Positions 1 to 11,797 are shown, counted from the first letter of the stretch. The stretch: DNA of 64,000 nt from DATLWN01 sp963764315 (GCA_963764315.1 CAVXSB010000002.1:478536-542535), one strand, 5' to 3'. The notes: a model not told the origin generated them from the letters alone. Program-made: numbers and translations.

Positions 1-2451
<2,451 letters not shown>

Positions 2452-2604
2452 GCTTTCCTCTTTTCAACCCGGGTCGGCCCGGCTTCATCAGGTGCCTGTC
2501 TGGCACACAAGAAAACGGGCAAGCCCGAAGCCTACCCGCACGACGCCCGAATGATAGCCCAGAGCGGGCCCCGGAGAAAGCGCATCGCCATCCGGAGGGG
2601 GCGA

Positions 2605-3726
2605 TCAGGCTCCCTCGCCCGGCCAGGGCGCATACGGCAGGCCGAGGGCATCGGCCACGCCGGCATGGCGGATGCGGCCTTCCCAGACATTAACGCCATG
2701 CCTCAGGGCCGGATCGCCGCCCAGTGCCTGCGCGATGCCGGACGCAAGCCGCTGCACGTAGGGGAATGTGGCATGGGTCAGGGCCTGCGTGCTCGACAAC
2801 GGCACCACCGCAGGCAAGTTCGGCAGGCAGCAGTGAATGACACCGGCCTCCACGTAAGCCGGTGCCTCGAAGCTGGTGGGCCGGCTCGTTTCGCTGATGC
2901 CCCCCTGATCGATGGAGACGTCGACGAACACCGCCCCCTCGGGCATCGATGCGATCATGGCGCGCTCCAGCAGATGCGGAGCATGTTCCCCCGGAATCAG
3001 GGCAGCGCCGATCAACAGGTCGGTGCCAGGCAGGAGCTCGCGCAGGCTGTTGCCATGCAGCGGCCGGGTCTCCAGGCCGGGCAGCATGGACTCGAGCTCG
3101 ACCAGGCGCTCGGCCCGCACGTCGAGTACCGTCACCCGGGCACCCAGTCCGAGCGCGGCCCGGGCCGCATGCTCGCCGACATTACCGCCGCCGATGATGG
3201 CGACATTCGCCCGGGGCACACCGGCAATACCGCCCATCAGCACACCGCGGCCGTGATGCGGAATCCCCGGCACCTCCGCCTGCAGCATCGCCGCCCCCAT
3301 CTGTACCGCCACGCGCCCGGCCACCTGGCTCATTGGCGCCAGCAGCGGCAGTCGGCCATCCGCCGTCTGTACCGTCTCGTAGGCGATGGCCTGCACGCCG
3401 CGCACGCAAAGCTCGTGGGCAAGCCCGGGCGCTGCCGCCAGGTGCAGGTAGGTGAACAGGGTCAGGCCGGGGCGCAGGAAGGGATATTCGACCGGCAAGG
3501 GCTCCTTGACCTTGACGACCAGCTCACGATCCCAGGCCTCGGCCGCCGTATCGACGATGACCGCACCGGCCTGCCGGTAGGCCTCGTCGGCGAAGCCCGC
3601 ACCGGCCCCGGCGCCCCGTTCGATATCCAGGGCGTGGCCGGCGGCAGCCAGCTCCTGCACATGGTCGGGGGTCAGCGCCACCCGCCGTTCCCTATTCTTG
3701 ATTTCCTTGGGCACGCCGATGCGCAT
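2605..3726 (-). CDS. ald: Alanine dehydrogenase
   Basis: NAD-dependent interconversion of L-alanine and pyruvate plus ammonia in the cytosol. The 373-residue length is typical. It opens MRIGVPKEIKNRERRVALTP; substrate-binding Lys74 (VKVKEP) and catalytic His95 (YLHLA) fall at the family positions, a Rossmann motif follows (VAIIGGGNVGEHAA), then the catalytic aspartate in VSIDQGG. An ATG lies 18 codons further upstream, but the family start is at 3726. It faces the same way as carB with a 153-bp gap and need not share its transcript. Confidence 0.95.
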   Translation of the reverse strand: MRIGVPKEIKNRERRVALTPDHVQELAAAGHALDIERGAGAGAGFADEAYRQAGAVIVDTAAEAWDRELVVKVKEPLPVEYPFLRPGLTLFTYLHLAAAPGLAHELCVRGVQAIAYETVQTADGRLPLLAPMSQVAGRVAVQMGAAMLQAEVPGIPHHGRGVLMGGIAGVPRANVAIIGGGNVGEHAARAALGLGARVTVLDVRAERLVELESMLPGLETRPLHGNSLRELLPGTDLLIGAALIPGEHAPHLLERAMIASMPEGAVFVDVSIDQGGISETSRPTSFEAPAYVEAGVIHCCLPNLPAVVPLSSTQALTHATFPYVQRLASGIAQALGGDPALRHGVNVWEGRIRHAGVADALGLPYAPWPGEGA

Positions 3727-3798
3727 ACGGACCTCCCTGGCATCCTGAGTGTATCGCAGCATGCCCGCGATCGGTCCCACTGGCGACCCCTGCGGTAT

Positions 3799-4572
3799 CT
3801 ATTTGACGCTATACCCCCGCGCATCCAGGCAGGCCTCGATGGCACGGCGGTAATCGGCACGCTTGGATGTCAGCTCGGATCCGCTGAGGCCAGCGGACGC
3901 CTGGCTGGGATCGTAGCCCGTCTGCCCCACCGCCCAGTGGTGGCACGCGTAGCGATCCTTGGCCTGCAGCTCGGGGCTCTGTCCCTTCTCCGGATAGACA
4001 TAGAGCTGATCCGGCCCCGGCGACTGGGTGATCACATTGGACAGCTCCGGCGGCTGCGTGACCACATAGCCCTGGGCCGCCGGCCGCCAGACATAGTAGA
4101 CGCCGTCGGCATAATAGTACGGCGCCCCGGCGACCCGGACCATCGTATAATACGGCGGCAGCACCGGCACGATGATGCCGAACGGCGGCATGACGACGAC
4201 AAAGCCCAGGCTGGCGCGGCGATACCAGACACCGTGCCGGTAGAAATAGCGGCTGCCGCCATGGTGCAGGATCAGGTAATCGCGCGGTAGCTCCCGCGCC
4301 ACATAGCCGCGCGGCGGATAGTAGCGGTTGTGATGGTAGCGCTCATCGAGGACGTAGCCGGGGCGTCGGCCGCGATCGTCCCGGCGCACGTCACGCTCAT
4401 GCCGTCCCCGATCGCCCCGTTCGAAGCGCTGATCATCGCGATGGTGATCCTGCGCAACCATCCCCCTGAGTTCGCCGCGGCGATGACCGTCGTCCGCCCA
4501 AGATGGGGCAGCCGCAGCACCAAGCGCCAATGCCCCCGCCAGGACGGATATCCACATATGCATTGCCTTCAT
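3799..4572 (-). CDS. Secreted DUF6515-like protein
   Basis: A 257-residue exported protein of unknown function. The start is set at 4572, where a GGAGG lies 8 bases upstream and a clean signal peptide begins (MKAMHMWISVLAGALALGAAAAPSWA); an open frame further upstream lacks this. After a His/Arg/Asp-rich linker comes a Tyr- and Pro-rich core with repeated YYY and PPxY patterns (HGVWYRRASLGFVVVMPP, APYYYADGVYYVWRP), the pattern I associate with DUF6515. The tail (YACHHWAVGQTGYDPSQ...) resembles a short cysteine-containing envelope module. The transcript is probably its own; ald lies 72 bases downstream. Confidence 0.75.
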   Translation of the reverse strand: MKAMHMWISVLAGALALGAAAAPSWADDGHRRGELRGMVAQDHHRDDQRFERGDRGRHERDVRRDDRGRRPGYVLDERYHHNRYYPPRGYVARELPRDYLILHHGGSRYFYRHGVWYRRASLGFVVVMPPFGIIVPVLPPYYTMVRVAGAPYYYADGVYYVWRPAAQGYVVTQPPELSNVITQSPGPDQLYVYPEKGQSPELQAKDRYACHHWAVGQTGYDPSQASAGLSGSELTSKRADYRRAIEACLDARGYSVK

Positions 4573-4732
4573 GCCCACACCTCCACCACCGGCCTGTGCG
4601 CGGACCACACGGCGGCGGTCTGTGAGGCAGACGGCCATGGCCCGCAGGGAACCCTTCTCAGCAGGATTCACCGCCCATGATAACGGCCGCCCGGTAAAGG
4701 CATGCACATCTAGGGTAAAGGAATGTAAAGCC

Positions 4733-5161
4733 TCAGCCGCCCCTCTTCCGGAACTGATCGAGCAGATCGTCCACCTGCTGCATGGCCTTCAGATGCCGCT
4801 GCCTGAGCGCCAGATGGGCATCACGCACCCGGGCATGCTGGTAGCGGTGTTTGCCGTGCATATCGGCCAGGGCCGGCAAGGTTTCCAGGTTCTCCGTCAT
4901 CCGGCCCTTGTGTCCGCTCAACTGTCCTTGATGGGATTCCAGCACCCGCAGATGGGACTGGATGGCATCATGGTGCTCGGCCAGGCGCTGCCGCTCATAG
5001 GGCAGAGCACTGTCCAGCTCGTGGATCAGCACCATCAGGCGCCGCAGTTGCCGATCCCAGACGGTGACATCGTCCAGCCACTCGCCATGCTCGTGTATCC
5101 ACTGCCCCCATTCCTGCAAATAGGCATCGACGCCTTCGACCGGTTCGAATCGTCTGTGCAT
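4733..5161 (-). CDS. Hypothetical coiled-coil protein
   Basis: A 142-residue soluble, highly charged protein rich in Glu, Gln, His and Arg, predicted to be almost all helical (long heptad-like stretches such as LESHQGQLSGHKGRMTENLE). The start at 5161 is chosen because GAGGAGG precedes it by 8 bases; a longer frame to 5197 lacks a ribosome site. I do not recognise the family. It lies 39 bases after cfa on the same strand, so the two are probably co-transcribed and a role in membrane-lipid stress is possible, but this is only positional. Confidence 0.6.
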   Translation of the reverse strand: MHRRFEPVEGVDAYLQEWGQWIHEHGEWLDDVTVWDRQLRRLMVLIHELDSALPYERQRLAEHHDAIQSHLRVLESHQGQLSGHKGRMTENLETLPALADMHGKHRYQHARVRDAHLALRQRHLKAMQQVDDLLDQFRKRGG

Positions 5162-5200
5162 AGGCGTAACCTCCTCGCGCATCCTGCGCGCGATCAACGC

Positions 5201-6400
5201 TCATACAGATTCATACATGTAATCCCGGGTCAGGGGCAAGGCCTGCATGCCCAGATCGTGCGTCACCAAGATCTGGTGCACCGCGACCCAGTTGTGGCGG
5301 AACGCATAGGCACTGCCGGCCAGGTAGACGCGCCAGATGCGATACAGCCGCTCGTCCACCATACTGCGGATCTGTGCCTCGGCCGCCTCGAAGCGTTCGG
5401 CCCAGCGCGCCAGCGTCATATCATAGTGACGGCGAAGATTCTCGATATCCGTTGCCTCGAGTCCTGCCGCCGCCATCTGCTTCAGCACCACACTGATATG
5501 CGGCAGCTCCCCGTTCGGAAACACATAACGGTCGATGAATCCACCGCCCCCCCAGGGTACCTCGGCGGAATCGGGATCCGTGGAGGTGATACCGTGGATC
5601 AGGGCAACGCCCTCCGGGGCCAGCAATTGGTGCACCTTGTCGAAGTAGCCGCGCAGGTTGTTCAACCCCACATGCTCGAACATGCCGACACTGACGATGC
5701 GATCGAACTGCCCCCCGACATCGCGGTAGTCCTCGATGCGCACCTCGCAGCGATCAGCGAGGCCTCGCTCTCGGATACGCTCATTGGCCAGGTCATACTG
5801 GTTCTGCGACAGCGTGACGCCCACGGCCTGGACGCCGTAGCGCTCGGCCGCCCGCATGACCAGCGCCCCCCAACCGCAACCGATATCCAGCAGCTTATTC
5901 CCCGGCCGCAGGCGAAGCTTACGCAGGATATGATCCATCTTCTGTTCCTGGGCCGCATCGAGGCTGTCGTCGGCATGGCGGAAATATGCGCAGGAGTAGA
6001 CCATGTGTTGATCCAGCCACTGCGCATAGAACTCGTTGGACACGTCGTAATGATAGGTGATGGCCTCGGCGTCCTGCTTTCGCGTGTGCCGCGCCGGTCG
6101 CAGCATGCGGCGCAGGGGCTCGCCCACCGACTGCCCAAGCGAGGACAGCCGCGCCGCCACATCGATGATATCCATGACATTGCCCTCGACATCCAGCTCG
6201 CCCTCGACATAGGCATAGCCGAGGCTATCGAGACTGGGGCTGAACAGATGTCTGAGGCCGGCCAGCGAGGGGGTGGAGATCGTCACCCGCGGCCGTTCCC
6301 CCAGATCGAACTCCGACCCGTTCCACAGTCGCAGCCGAACCGGCACATCCTTGGCACGCATCGTCGCCGCGAATTGCTGAAGTTTCTTCTCCCAAAACAC
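5201..6400 (-). CDS. cfa: Cyclopropane-fatty-acyl-phospholipid synthase
   Basis: Transfers a methylene from S-adenosylmethionine to double bonds of membrane phospholipid acyl chains, a stationary-phase and acid-stress modification. A GTG at 6398-6400 with GAAGGAGG in front is the best start, giving 399 residues, close to the usual 380-400. The SAM site LLDIGCGWGAL is intact. Residues matching the bicarbonate-binding active site are present: Cys in VYSCAYF, Glu in MFEHVG, His in LIHGITS and Tyr in RHYDMTLARW. The start codon is GTG, so translation may be modest. Confidence 0.93.
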   Translation of the reverse strand: MFWEKKLQQFAATMRAKDVPVRLRLWNGSEFDLGERPRVTISTPSLAGLRHLFSPSLDSLGYAYVEGELDVEGNVMDIIDVAARLSSLGQSVGEPLRRMLRPARHTRKQDAEAITYHYDVSNEFYAQWLDQHMVYSCAYFRHADDSLDAAQEQKMDHILRKLRLRPGNKLLDIGCGWGALVMRAAERYGVQAVGVTLSQNQYDLANERIRERGLADRCEVRIEDYRDVGGQFDRIVSVGMFEHVGLNNLRGYFDKVHQLLAPEGVALIHGITSTDPDSAEVPWGGGGFIDRYVFPNGELPHISVVLKQMAAAGLEATDIENLRRHYDMTLARWAERFEAAEAQIRSMVDERLYRIWRVYLAGSAYAFRHNWVAVHQILVTHDLGMQALPLTRDYMYESV

Positions 6401-6655
6401 GCTGCCCTCCTTCGCCCGTATTAAGTGGCATCCGTGGTAGCATTTGGCCAAATACGCCCATGCCACCGGAAATTTTCAGTATAGACCGTTATGCGATAGC
6501 CATGGCGCATGTGCCCGCTTTGCATGGGGATGACCTGGCCTGCCGCTGGATATTCCAGTTGACGGTTGAATGCGCGGGGAAATTGCGCGACCATGGATGC
6601 GCTCCTCATGGCGTGGCGATCGGCCATGGAAGCAGAGGGAGGGGTCCGGCCCGAC

Positions 6656-7882
6656 ATGCTGCTCGACAACCACACCCTGATCTTTTCGCTGATGCTGGTC
6701 TCGGCCATGATGTCCATCGGCTTGTTCGTCGTCGCCACCCAGAACGAGCGCGAAGGGCTTCGCCGCTGGGGCGCGGCCATGGCTGTCATGACCCTCGGCT
6801 GGATCCTCGTGGAGGCGCGGGGCCAAATTCCGGACATCGCCTCGATCGCGCTCGCCAACGCCCTGTTTTCCACGGCCATCTCGCTGCAGGTCGCCGCCAT
6901 CTATGAATTCCGCGGCCTTCCCTGGCCGCGCTGGCCGTGCATCATGCCGGTCGTCGCCATCGTAGTGATATTCGCCGCCCTGCCCCTGCATGATATGCGC
7001 GGACACTTTGTCGCCAGTAGCCTCATCTATGGCGCTCAGTATAGCTTCCTGGCCTTCACGCTGTACGAGGATCGGGCTGCCCGCAGCGGCCATGCATGGT
7101 GGCTGATCTTTCTCACCACCATCATGGCCCTGCCCATCATGGCCCTGCGCGGGCTGGGAGCGTATTTCAGCCACATCAAATTCGCTGACCTGCAATCCCG
7201 GACTGTGCCCAATGACATACAATTGACCATCTTTGTCTGCGTCATGATCATGATCACCCTGGGGTCCCTCGGCTTTATCCTGATGATCAAGGAACGCACC
7301 GATCGCGAGATCCGCAAGTTGGCGCTGACCGATCCGCTGACGGGGGTATTGAACCGCCGCGCCTTCATGGACCACGCGGAACAGGAACTGGCATTCGCGC
7401 AGCGCAACCACCTGCCGCTATCCGTGATCATGCTGGACGTCGATCATTTCAAGGCTATCAACGATAAGCACGGCCATCTCGTCGGCGACCTGGTCCTGGT
7501 CAAGCTGGTGCAACACCTTGCCCGACGCCTGCGCGCACAGGACGTCATCGGTCGCTACGGCGGGGAGGAATTCTGCATCCTGTTACCGGGCACCGGTGAC
7601 GCCGGCGTACATACGGTTGCCGAATCGCTGCGCCAGGTCGTCGAGACCGCAACGCTCGCCAAGGGCATCGGCATGACGATCAGCCTCGGTATCAGCGTCT
7701 ACACGCCCTCGCCCGAACATCGGGGCATCGATTTCTCGTCGCTGCTCGAGGATGCGGATAATGCCCTGTATCAGGCCAAACGGGAGGGCCGAAACCGGAC
7801 GATCCGGAGCCAGGTGAAACTAAGAGCGGCCACGGCCGACCCCGCAGTCCACTATCCCATTCCCGCAAAGGAGCAGACATGA
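6656..7882 (+). CDS. Membrane-bound diguanylate cyclase (GGDEF)
   Basis: Makes cyclic di-GMP. The N-terminal ~240 residues hold about seven membrane helices (LIFSLMLVSAMMSIGLFVV through FVCVMIMITLGSLGFILMI) without a recognisable sensor fold; the C-terminal half is a full GGDEF domain starting LALTDPLTGVLNRRAF with active-site GGEEF (YGGEEFCILL) and the closing ALYQAKREGRN. No EAL domain is present. No clear RxxD inhibitory site is visible five residues before GGEEF. ATG 6656 follows GGGAGGGG and places the first helix near the N-terminus; in-frame ATGs at 6566, 6593 and 6626 are alternatives. Confidence 0.88.
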   Translation: MLLDNHTLIFSLMLVSAMMSIGLFVVATQNEREGLRRWGAAMAVMTLGWILVEARGQIPDIASIALANALFSTAISLQVAAIYEFRGLPWPRWPCIMPVVAIVVIFAALPLHDMRGHFVASSLIYGAQYSFLAFTLYEDRAARSGHAWWLIFLTTIMALPIMALRGLGAYFSHIKFADLQSRTVPNDIQLTIFVCVMIMITLGSLGFILMIKERTDREIRKLALTDPLTGVLNRRAFMDHAEQELAFAQRNHLPLSVIMLDVDHFKAINDKHGHLVGDLVLVKLVQHLARRLRAQDVIGRYGGEEFCILLPGTGDAGVHTVAESLRQVVETATLAKGIGMTISLGISVYTPSPEHRGIDFSSLLEDADNALYQAKREGRNRTIRSQVKLRAATADPAVHYPIPAKEQT

Positions 7883-7995
7883 ATCCCTTCATCAAGGTCA
7901 TTCTCATCATCCTCACCGTCACCGCAATCGTCTGGGCCATGGACACGCTGATGACCGAGCATGTCATCGGCAAGTTCACCGGGAACAGAGGGTAG
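7879..7995 (+). CDS. 38-residue single-helix membrane peptide
   Basis: A tiny frame starting at ATG 7879 and sharing the ATGA with the stop of the diguanylate cyclase, with AAAGGAG 7 bases upstream. It encodes one hydrophobic helix (FIKVILIILTVTAIVWAMD) and a short polar tail ending KFTGNRG. The coupling, the ribosome site and the uniform hydrophobic segment argue for a real gene translated with the cyclase. I do not recognise it; a membrane partner or regulator of the cyclase is the obvious guess. Confidence 0.5.
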   Translation: MNPFIKVILIILTVTAIVWAMDTLMTEHVIGKFTGNRG

Positions 7996-8029
7996 GCAAC
8001 TGACGTCGCATGTCCTCAACCATCGGAAT

Positions 8030-8413
8030 TCAGACGGGGAACGGCAACGGCGAGCGTGTGGATGCCACCGCCACGATATAGGCGAACACGATGAGCGCCG
8101 CTAACCAGGCGGCGCGCCGGATATGCATGGTACGGCCCAGGCGCATGACGACGAAGCCGAGGTAGATGTAGACCGCCACGGCCGCAAGCTTCGCAGTCAG
8201 CCACGCGGACTCGAACGGCACCTTGTGCAGCCACCAGGCGAGCGCGACGCCGCTGGCCAGCAGCAGCATATCCACGGTATCCGGCACGATGCGGGACCAC
8301 AGCCTCGATGCCACGGGTTTCCGGCGCAGCACGCGCCCTCCCCGCCAGACGAACAGCCCGAGCGACAGCGAGGCACAACCGGCATGGAACCCTTTCAGTA
8401 CCGCAATATCCAC
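8030..8413 (-). CDS. SirB2-family membrane protein
   Basis: A 127-residue integral membrane protein with four helices, of the SirB2 type: VLKGFHAGCASLSLGLFVWRG at the start, WSRIVPDTVDMLLLASGVAL in the middle, and KLAAVAVYIYLGFVVMRLG followed by a final helix. The start is read as GTG at 8411-8413 behind a G-run; the frame stays open into the tRNA gene, but the longer version has no family support. The function of SirB2 proteins is not established. It stands alone, downstream of the tRNA-Met terminator. Confidence 0.78.
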   Translation of the reverse strand: MDIAVLKGFHAGCASLSLGLFVWRGGRVLRRKPVASRLWSRIVPDTVDMLLLASGVALAWWLHKVPFESAWLTAKLAAVAVYIYLGFVVMRLGRTMHIRRAAWLAALIVFAYIVAVASTRSPLPFPV

Positions 8414-8541
8414 GCCCCCCCCAACATCAAGCCCCGATCGCCACACGCAGCGAACAAGGTCAAGCGATTGAACAACGATACGCCAAAGACAGGGGGAGGT
8501 GAAACATGCATGGATCGGCAGTGACTCGTGACTAAACAAAC

Positions 8542-8570
8542 AAGGGGCCGCGGCATGACCGCGACCCCTT
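8542..8570 (-). terminator. Rho-independent terminator after tRNA-Met
   Basis: A 12-base stem (8542-8553 with 8559-8570, one internal mismatch) around a 5-base loop. On the minus strand it is followed by TTGTTTGTTT. It lies 6 bases downstream of the tRNA 3' end, so it most likely ends that transcript. Confidence 0.8.
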
Positions 8571-8575
8571 TTCAT

Positions 8576-8652
8576 TGGTGGCGCTTCAGGGACTCGAACC
8601 CCGGACACGCGGATTATGATTCCGCTGCTCTAACCAACTGAGCTAAAGCGCC
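8576..8652 (-). tRNA. tRNA-Met (CAT)
   Basis: A 77-base cloverleaf including an encoded CCA (8576-8578 on the plus strand as TGG). The acceptor stem GGCGCTT pairs perfectly with AAGCGCC, the D-arm is AGCTCAGTTGGTTAGAGC, the anticodon stem GCGGA/TCCGC encloses ATCATAA with anticodon CAT, and the T-arm carries GGTTCGAGTCCC. The sequence looks like an elongator methionine tRNA, not the initiator (a paired 1-72 position is present). A CAT anticodon could also belong to lysidine-modified tRNA-Ile2, but the anticodon stem fits elongator Met better. Confidence 0.93.
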
Positions 8653-8718
8653 GTAAGGAGGCGCATTGTATGGCGCGGAAGGCCGCCGTCAACGCCCCGT
8701 CAAGCCCAATCGAAGCAA

Positions 8719-10242
8719 TCATGCCGGCTGCGGCGCAGGCGGGCGATTACTGCGCATCAGCCATACCAGCGGCATCGTCACCAGCGCTAGGATCATCATG
8801 ATCTTGAAATCGTTCAGATAACCGATCAGCTCGGCCTGCCGGCTCACCACCCCGTTCAACGCCGCCAGGCCCTGCGGGCTCGAAGGATCCATAGCCGATG
8901 GCAGCCCCTGCCTCCAGAACCAGGGATTGAACGGGTTCACATATTCACCGAGGTTCTGGTGATTGATCTGGGCGAAGCGGTCGAGCTGGGTGAACATGAT
9001 CGAGATGCCGATGCTGCTGCCGATGTTGCGCATGAGGCTGAACACCGAGGCCGCCTCGTTGCGATGCTCCGGCGCCAGTGTGGCGTAGGCGACCGTGGAC
9101 AACGGCACGAAGATGCAGCCCAGGCCGATGCCCTGCACGATGCCGGTGCGCACAACATCCATGATGCCGACATCCAGATTGAAGCCGCTCATCTCCCACA
9201 GCGATTCGGCGGTCAGGGCGAAACCGACCATCATGATCGGGCGCGCGTCATAGCGCTTAAGCAGACGCCCAACGACGAGCATCGCCAGCATGGTACCGAA
9301 GCCGCGCGGCGCCAGTACCAGGCCGGTGGTCAGTACCGGGTATCCGAGCAGGCTCTGCAGGAACGGCGGCATCAACGCCAGGGTCGAGAACAGGATGATG
9401 CCGACGATGAAAATGAACACCAGCGAGCTGGCGTAGTTACGATCTTTCAACAGACGCAGATCGAGGAAGGGATGTTTCGTCGTTGCGGCATGCACCAGGA
9501 ATGCGTACAGGCCGTACGCCGCCAGCGCCGCCTCGATCAGGATCTCGGTCGACGAGAACCAGTCCATGCGCTGACCGCGATCCAGCACCAGCTGCAGCGC
9601 CGAGATGGCAAGGCTGAGCAGAAAGAAGCCCAGAAAATCGAAGGGCACATCGCCCCGCCGCTTCGTCTCGGGCACGAAGCCCAGGATCAGGGTCGCCGCC
9701 AACAGGCCGACCGGCAGGTTGATGAAGAACACCCAGCGCCAGTTCGCGAATTCGGTCAGGTAACCGCCCAGTGTCGGCCCCAGGATCGGCCCGATCATGA
9801 TGCCCACCCCCCACAGTGCCATGGCCGAGCCATGTTTCTCCCTGGGATAGGTATCGAGCAGGATGGCCTGGGAAAGCGGCACCAGGGCGGCGCCTGCCAG
9901 GCCCTGCAGCATGCGGAAGAACACCATCTCCGTCAGCGATTGCGCCAGTCCGCACATCATCGAGGTGACCGTGAAGATCACCACCGACCACAGGAACACG
10001 CGCCTGCGCCCAAGCCGGGCGCTGATCCAGCCCGTCACCGGCGTCATCACCGCCGCCGCCACGATGTAGGAGGTCAGCACCCAGGAGATCTCGTCACGCG
10101 TGGCCGAAAGTCCGCCCTGCATGTACGGAAGCGCCACATTGACGATGGTGGTGTCCAACACCTGCATCACCGTCGCCAGCATGATGGCGAAGGTGATCAC
10201 CCCCTGGCGCAGCTCGATGTCCTCGCTTCGGGGCAGGGCCAT
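8719..10242 (-). CDS. emrB: DHA2-family (EmrB-type) multidrug transporter
   Basis: Inner-membrane proton-driven exporter of 507 residues with 14 predicted helices. It has the DHA2 signature near the start (VLDTTIVNVALPYMQGGLSAT...ISWVLTSYIVAAAVMTPVTGW), motif A (SARLGRRRVFLW) and motif C (GPILGPTLGGYLTE). It follows emrA by one base and needs that adaptor plus an outer-membrane channel to export across the envelope. No channel gene lies in this operon. The start MALPRSEDIEL has no competing upstream codon that fits the family. Confidence 0.93.
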   Translation of the reverse strand: MALPRSEDIELRQGVITFAIMLATVMQVLDTTIVNVALPYMQGGLSATRDEISWVLTSYIVAAAVMTPVTGWISARLGRRRVFLWSVVIFTVTSMMCGLAQSLTEMVFFRMLQGLAGAALVPLSQAILLDTYPREKHGSAMALWGVGIMIGPILGPTLGGYLTEFANWRWVFFINLPVGLLAATLILGFVPETKRRGDVPFDFLGFFLLSLAISALQLVLDRGQRMDWFSSTEILIEAALAAYGLYAFLVHAATTKHPFLDLRLLKDRNYASSLVFIFIVGIILFSTLALMPPFLQSLLGYPVLTTGLVLAPRGFGTMLAMLVVGRLLKRYDARPIMMVGFALTAESLWEMSGFNLDVGIMDVVRTGIVQGIGLGCIFVPLSTVAYATLAPEHRNEAASVFSLMRNIGSSIGISIMFTQLDRFAQINHQNLGEYVNPFNPWFWRQGLPSAMDPSSPQGLAALNGVVSRQAELIGYLNDFKIMMILALVTMPLVWLMRSNRPPAPQPA

Positions 10243-10243
10243 G

Positions 10244-11311
10244 TCAGTGAGCTGGTGGGACTTCGGCCACCGACCAGGCTTCGGGATGCGAGGTATAGAT
10301 GCGCACCTCGGCGCTCATGCCGCTGCGCAGCGGCGGTGCCCCGGCCGGCTCCTGCAGGTCTAGGCGCACGGTGACGCGCTGCACCACCTTGACCCAGTTG
10401 CCCGACGAGTTCTGTGCCGGCAGCAGCGAGAACTCCGATCCGGTGGCGGGGCTGATGCTCGTCACCCTGGCCTTCCATACCTGCCCGGGATAGGTGTCGA
10501 TCTCGACGCGCGCCGATTGCCCCGGACGCACCTTCTCGAGATCCGTTTCCTTCATATGCGCCTCGACATAGTGATGCACGGACACCAACGGGAACAGCGA
10601 CCTGCCGGCTTCCACATAATCGCCGGGACGCACCGGCAATGGCCCGACGACGGCATCCATCGGCGCATAGACGCGTGTCTTCTTCAGACGAAGGGCTGCC
10701 TCGTCCCGCTCGGCCTGGGCCTGGCGGTAGCTGGAGAACTGCTCCACCGGCTTGTCCGGGTCCACCCCGAGCTTGGCCTTGACCACCGCCAGCTCACGCT
10801 GGGCGATCTGCTGCGCCATCTTGGCATCGACCAGGTGCTGGTGTGCATCGTCCAGCTGTGAGGCCGAGGCAAAGCCGGGCTTGGCCAGCCGCCGGCTGCG
10901 CTCGTAGGCGCGCTGGTAATAGGCGATGTCGGAAGTGGCGCGCGCCAGCTCCGCAATCTTCTGGTGGTACTGGGCGCGCAGCGATTCCAGGTCGCTCACA
11001 ACCGAGGCCAGATGCGCCTCGGCGGCGTCGAGTGCCAGCTGGTACGGTTCGGGATCGAGTTGCAGCAGCAGCGTGCCGGCCTTGACGCGCTCGTGTTCGT
11101 GCACCGGCAACGACACCAGTCGACCGCCAACCTCGGTGGCCACGTACACCTTGTGCGCCTCGACATAGGCATCCTCGGTGGAGGCATAGAACAGGGTCTG
11201 GATGTAGAAATAGCCGCCGATGATCAGGACGAGCGCCGGCACGCCGACGAGCAACAGGCGCCGGCGCTGCACCGGCGACAGCCTTCCGAACAGGGATGCG
11301 ATCCGTTTCAT
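10244..11311 (-). CDS. emrA: EmrA-type membrane-fusion adaptor
   Basis: A periplasmic adaptor of 355 residues for the neighbouring EmrB pump. It has one N-terminal membrane helix (LLLVGVPALVLIIGGYFYIQTLFY), a biotinyl-lipoyl half motif (YVATEVGGRLVSLPVHEHERVKAGTLLLQLDP), a long alpha-helical hairpin, and the second lipoyl and beta-barrel segments (DAVVGPLPVRPGDYVEAGRSLFPLV; VRPGQSARVEIDTYPG). The start at 11311 overlaps the marR stop by ATGA, so translation is coupled to the regulator. Confidence 0.92.
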   Translation of the reverse strand: MKRIASLFGRLSPVQRRRLLLVGVPALVLIIGGYFYIQTLFYASTEDAYVEAHKVYVATEVGGRLVSLPVHEHERVKAGTLLLQLDPEPYQLALDAAEAHLASVVSDLESLRAQYHQKIAELARATSDIAYYQRAYERSRRLAKPGFASASQLDDAHQHLVDAKMAQQIAQRELAVVKAKLGVDPDKPVEQFSSYRQAQAERDEAALRLKKTRVYAPMDAVVGPLPVRPGDYVEAGRSLFPLVSVHHYVEAHMKETDLEKVRPGQSARVEIDTYPGQVWKARVTSISPATGSEFSLLPAQNSSGNWVKVVQRVTVRLDLQEPAGAPPLRSGMSAEVRIYTSHPEAWSVAEVPPAH

Positions 11312-11778
11312 GCCCCCGTCTCCTTGTTTGTTCCCGCTGTACATTCCAGCGAGATCAGGTTTGTCTTGATGCGCTCCAGCATGTCCAGCAGATGCTCGAA
11401 CTCGGCGGGCGGGATACCCGCCACCGCCTCGGCGCGGATGCCGCTGGAGATCTCCTGCAGGGAATCGAGCATCGGGTGCACCTTGTCGGTCAGATACAGG
11501 CAGCGGGCGCGGCGATCGGACGGGTGCGGCCGTCGCTCCACCCAGCCGTCCGCCTCCAGCCGGTCGATCAGCCGTGCCAGCGTGATAGGCTGGATGTCCA
11601 TCAACTGGGCGATGCAGGCCTGGGTGGCGCCCTCGTTGCGGTCCAGATGGAACAGCACCGACCACTGGGCCCGCGTCAGGCCCAGTACCTGCGCCCGGCG
11701 GTCGAAACGCCGGCGCATCAGGCGGGCGACATCGTGCAGCAAAAAGCCGAGCTTGCGGGCATAGGGGTCGTTGGCCAT
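11308..11778 (-). CDS. MarR-family repressor of the emrAB operon
   Basis: A 156-residue winged-helix regulator. The recognition region reads LGLTRAQWSVLFHLDRNEGATQACIAQLMDIQPITLARLIDRLEADGWVERR, then the wing HPSDRRARCLYLT. It is first in the marR-emrA-emrB operon and overlaps emrA by four bases, the usual arrangement for a repressor that releases its own operon when a drug binds. A 13-bp palindrome 20 bases upstream is the probable operator. Confidence 0.92.
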   Translation of the reverse strand: MANDPYARKLGFLLHDVARLMRRRFDRRAQVLGLTRAQWSVLFHLDRNEGATQACIAQLMDIQPITLARLIDRLEADGWVERRPHPSDRRARCLYLTDKVHPMLDSLQEISSGIRAEAVAGIPPAEFEHLLDMLERIKTNLISLECTAGTNKETGA

Positions 11779-11797
11779 CGCGAAATAATATGCGCTG

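Noticed and set aside
8576..8652. tRNA with CAT anticodon as tRNA-Ile2 or initiator tRNA
   Set aside because: Stem sequences and the paired first acceptor position fit elongator tRNA-Met better.
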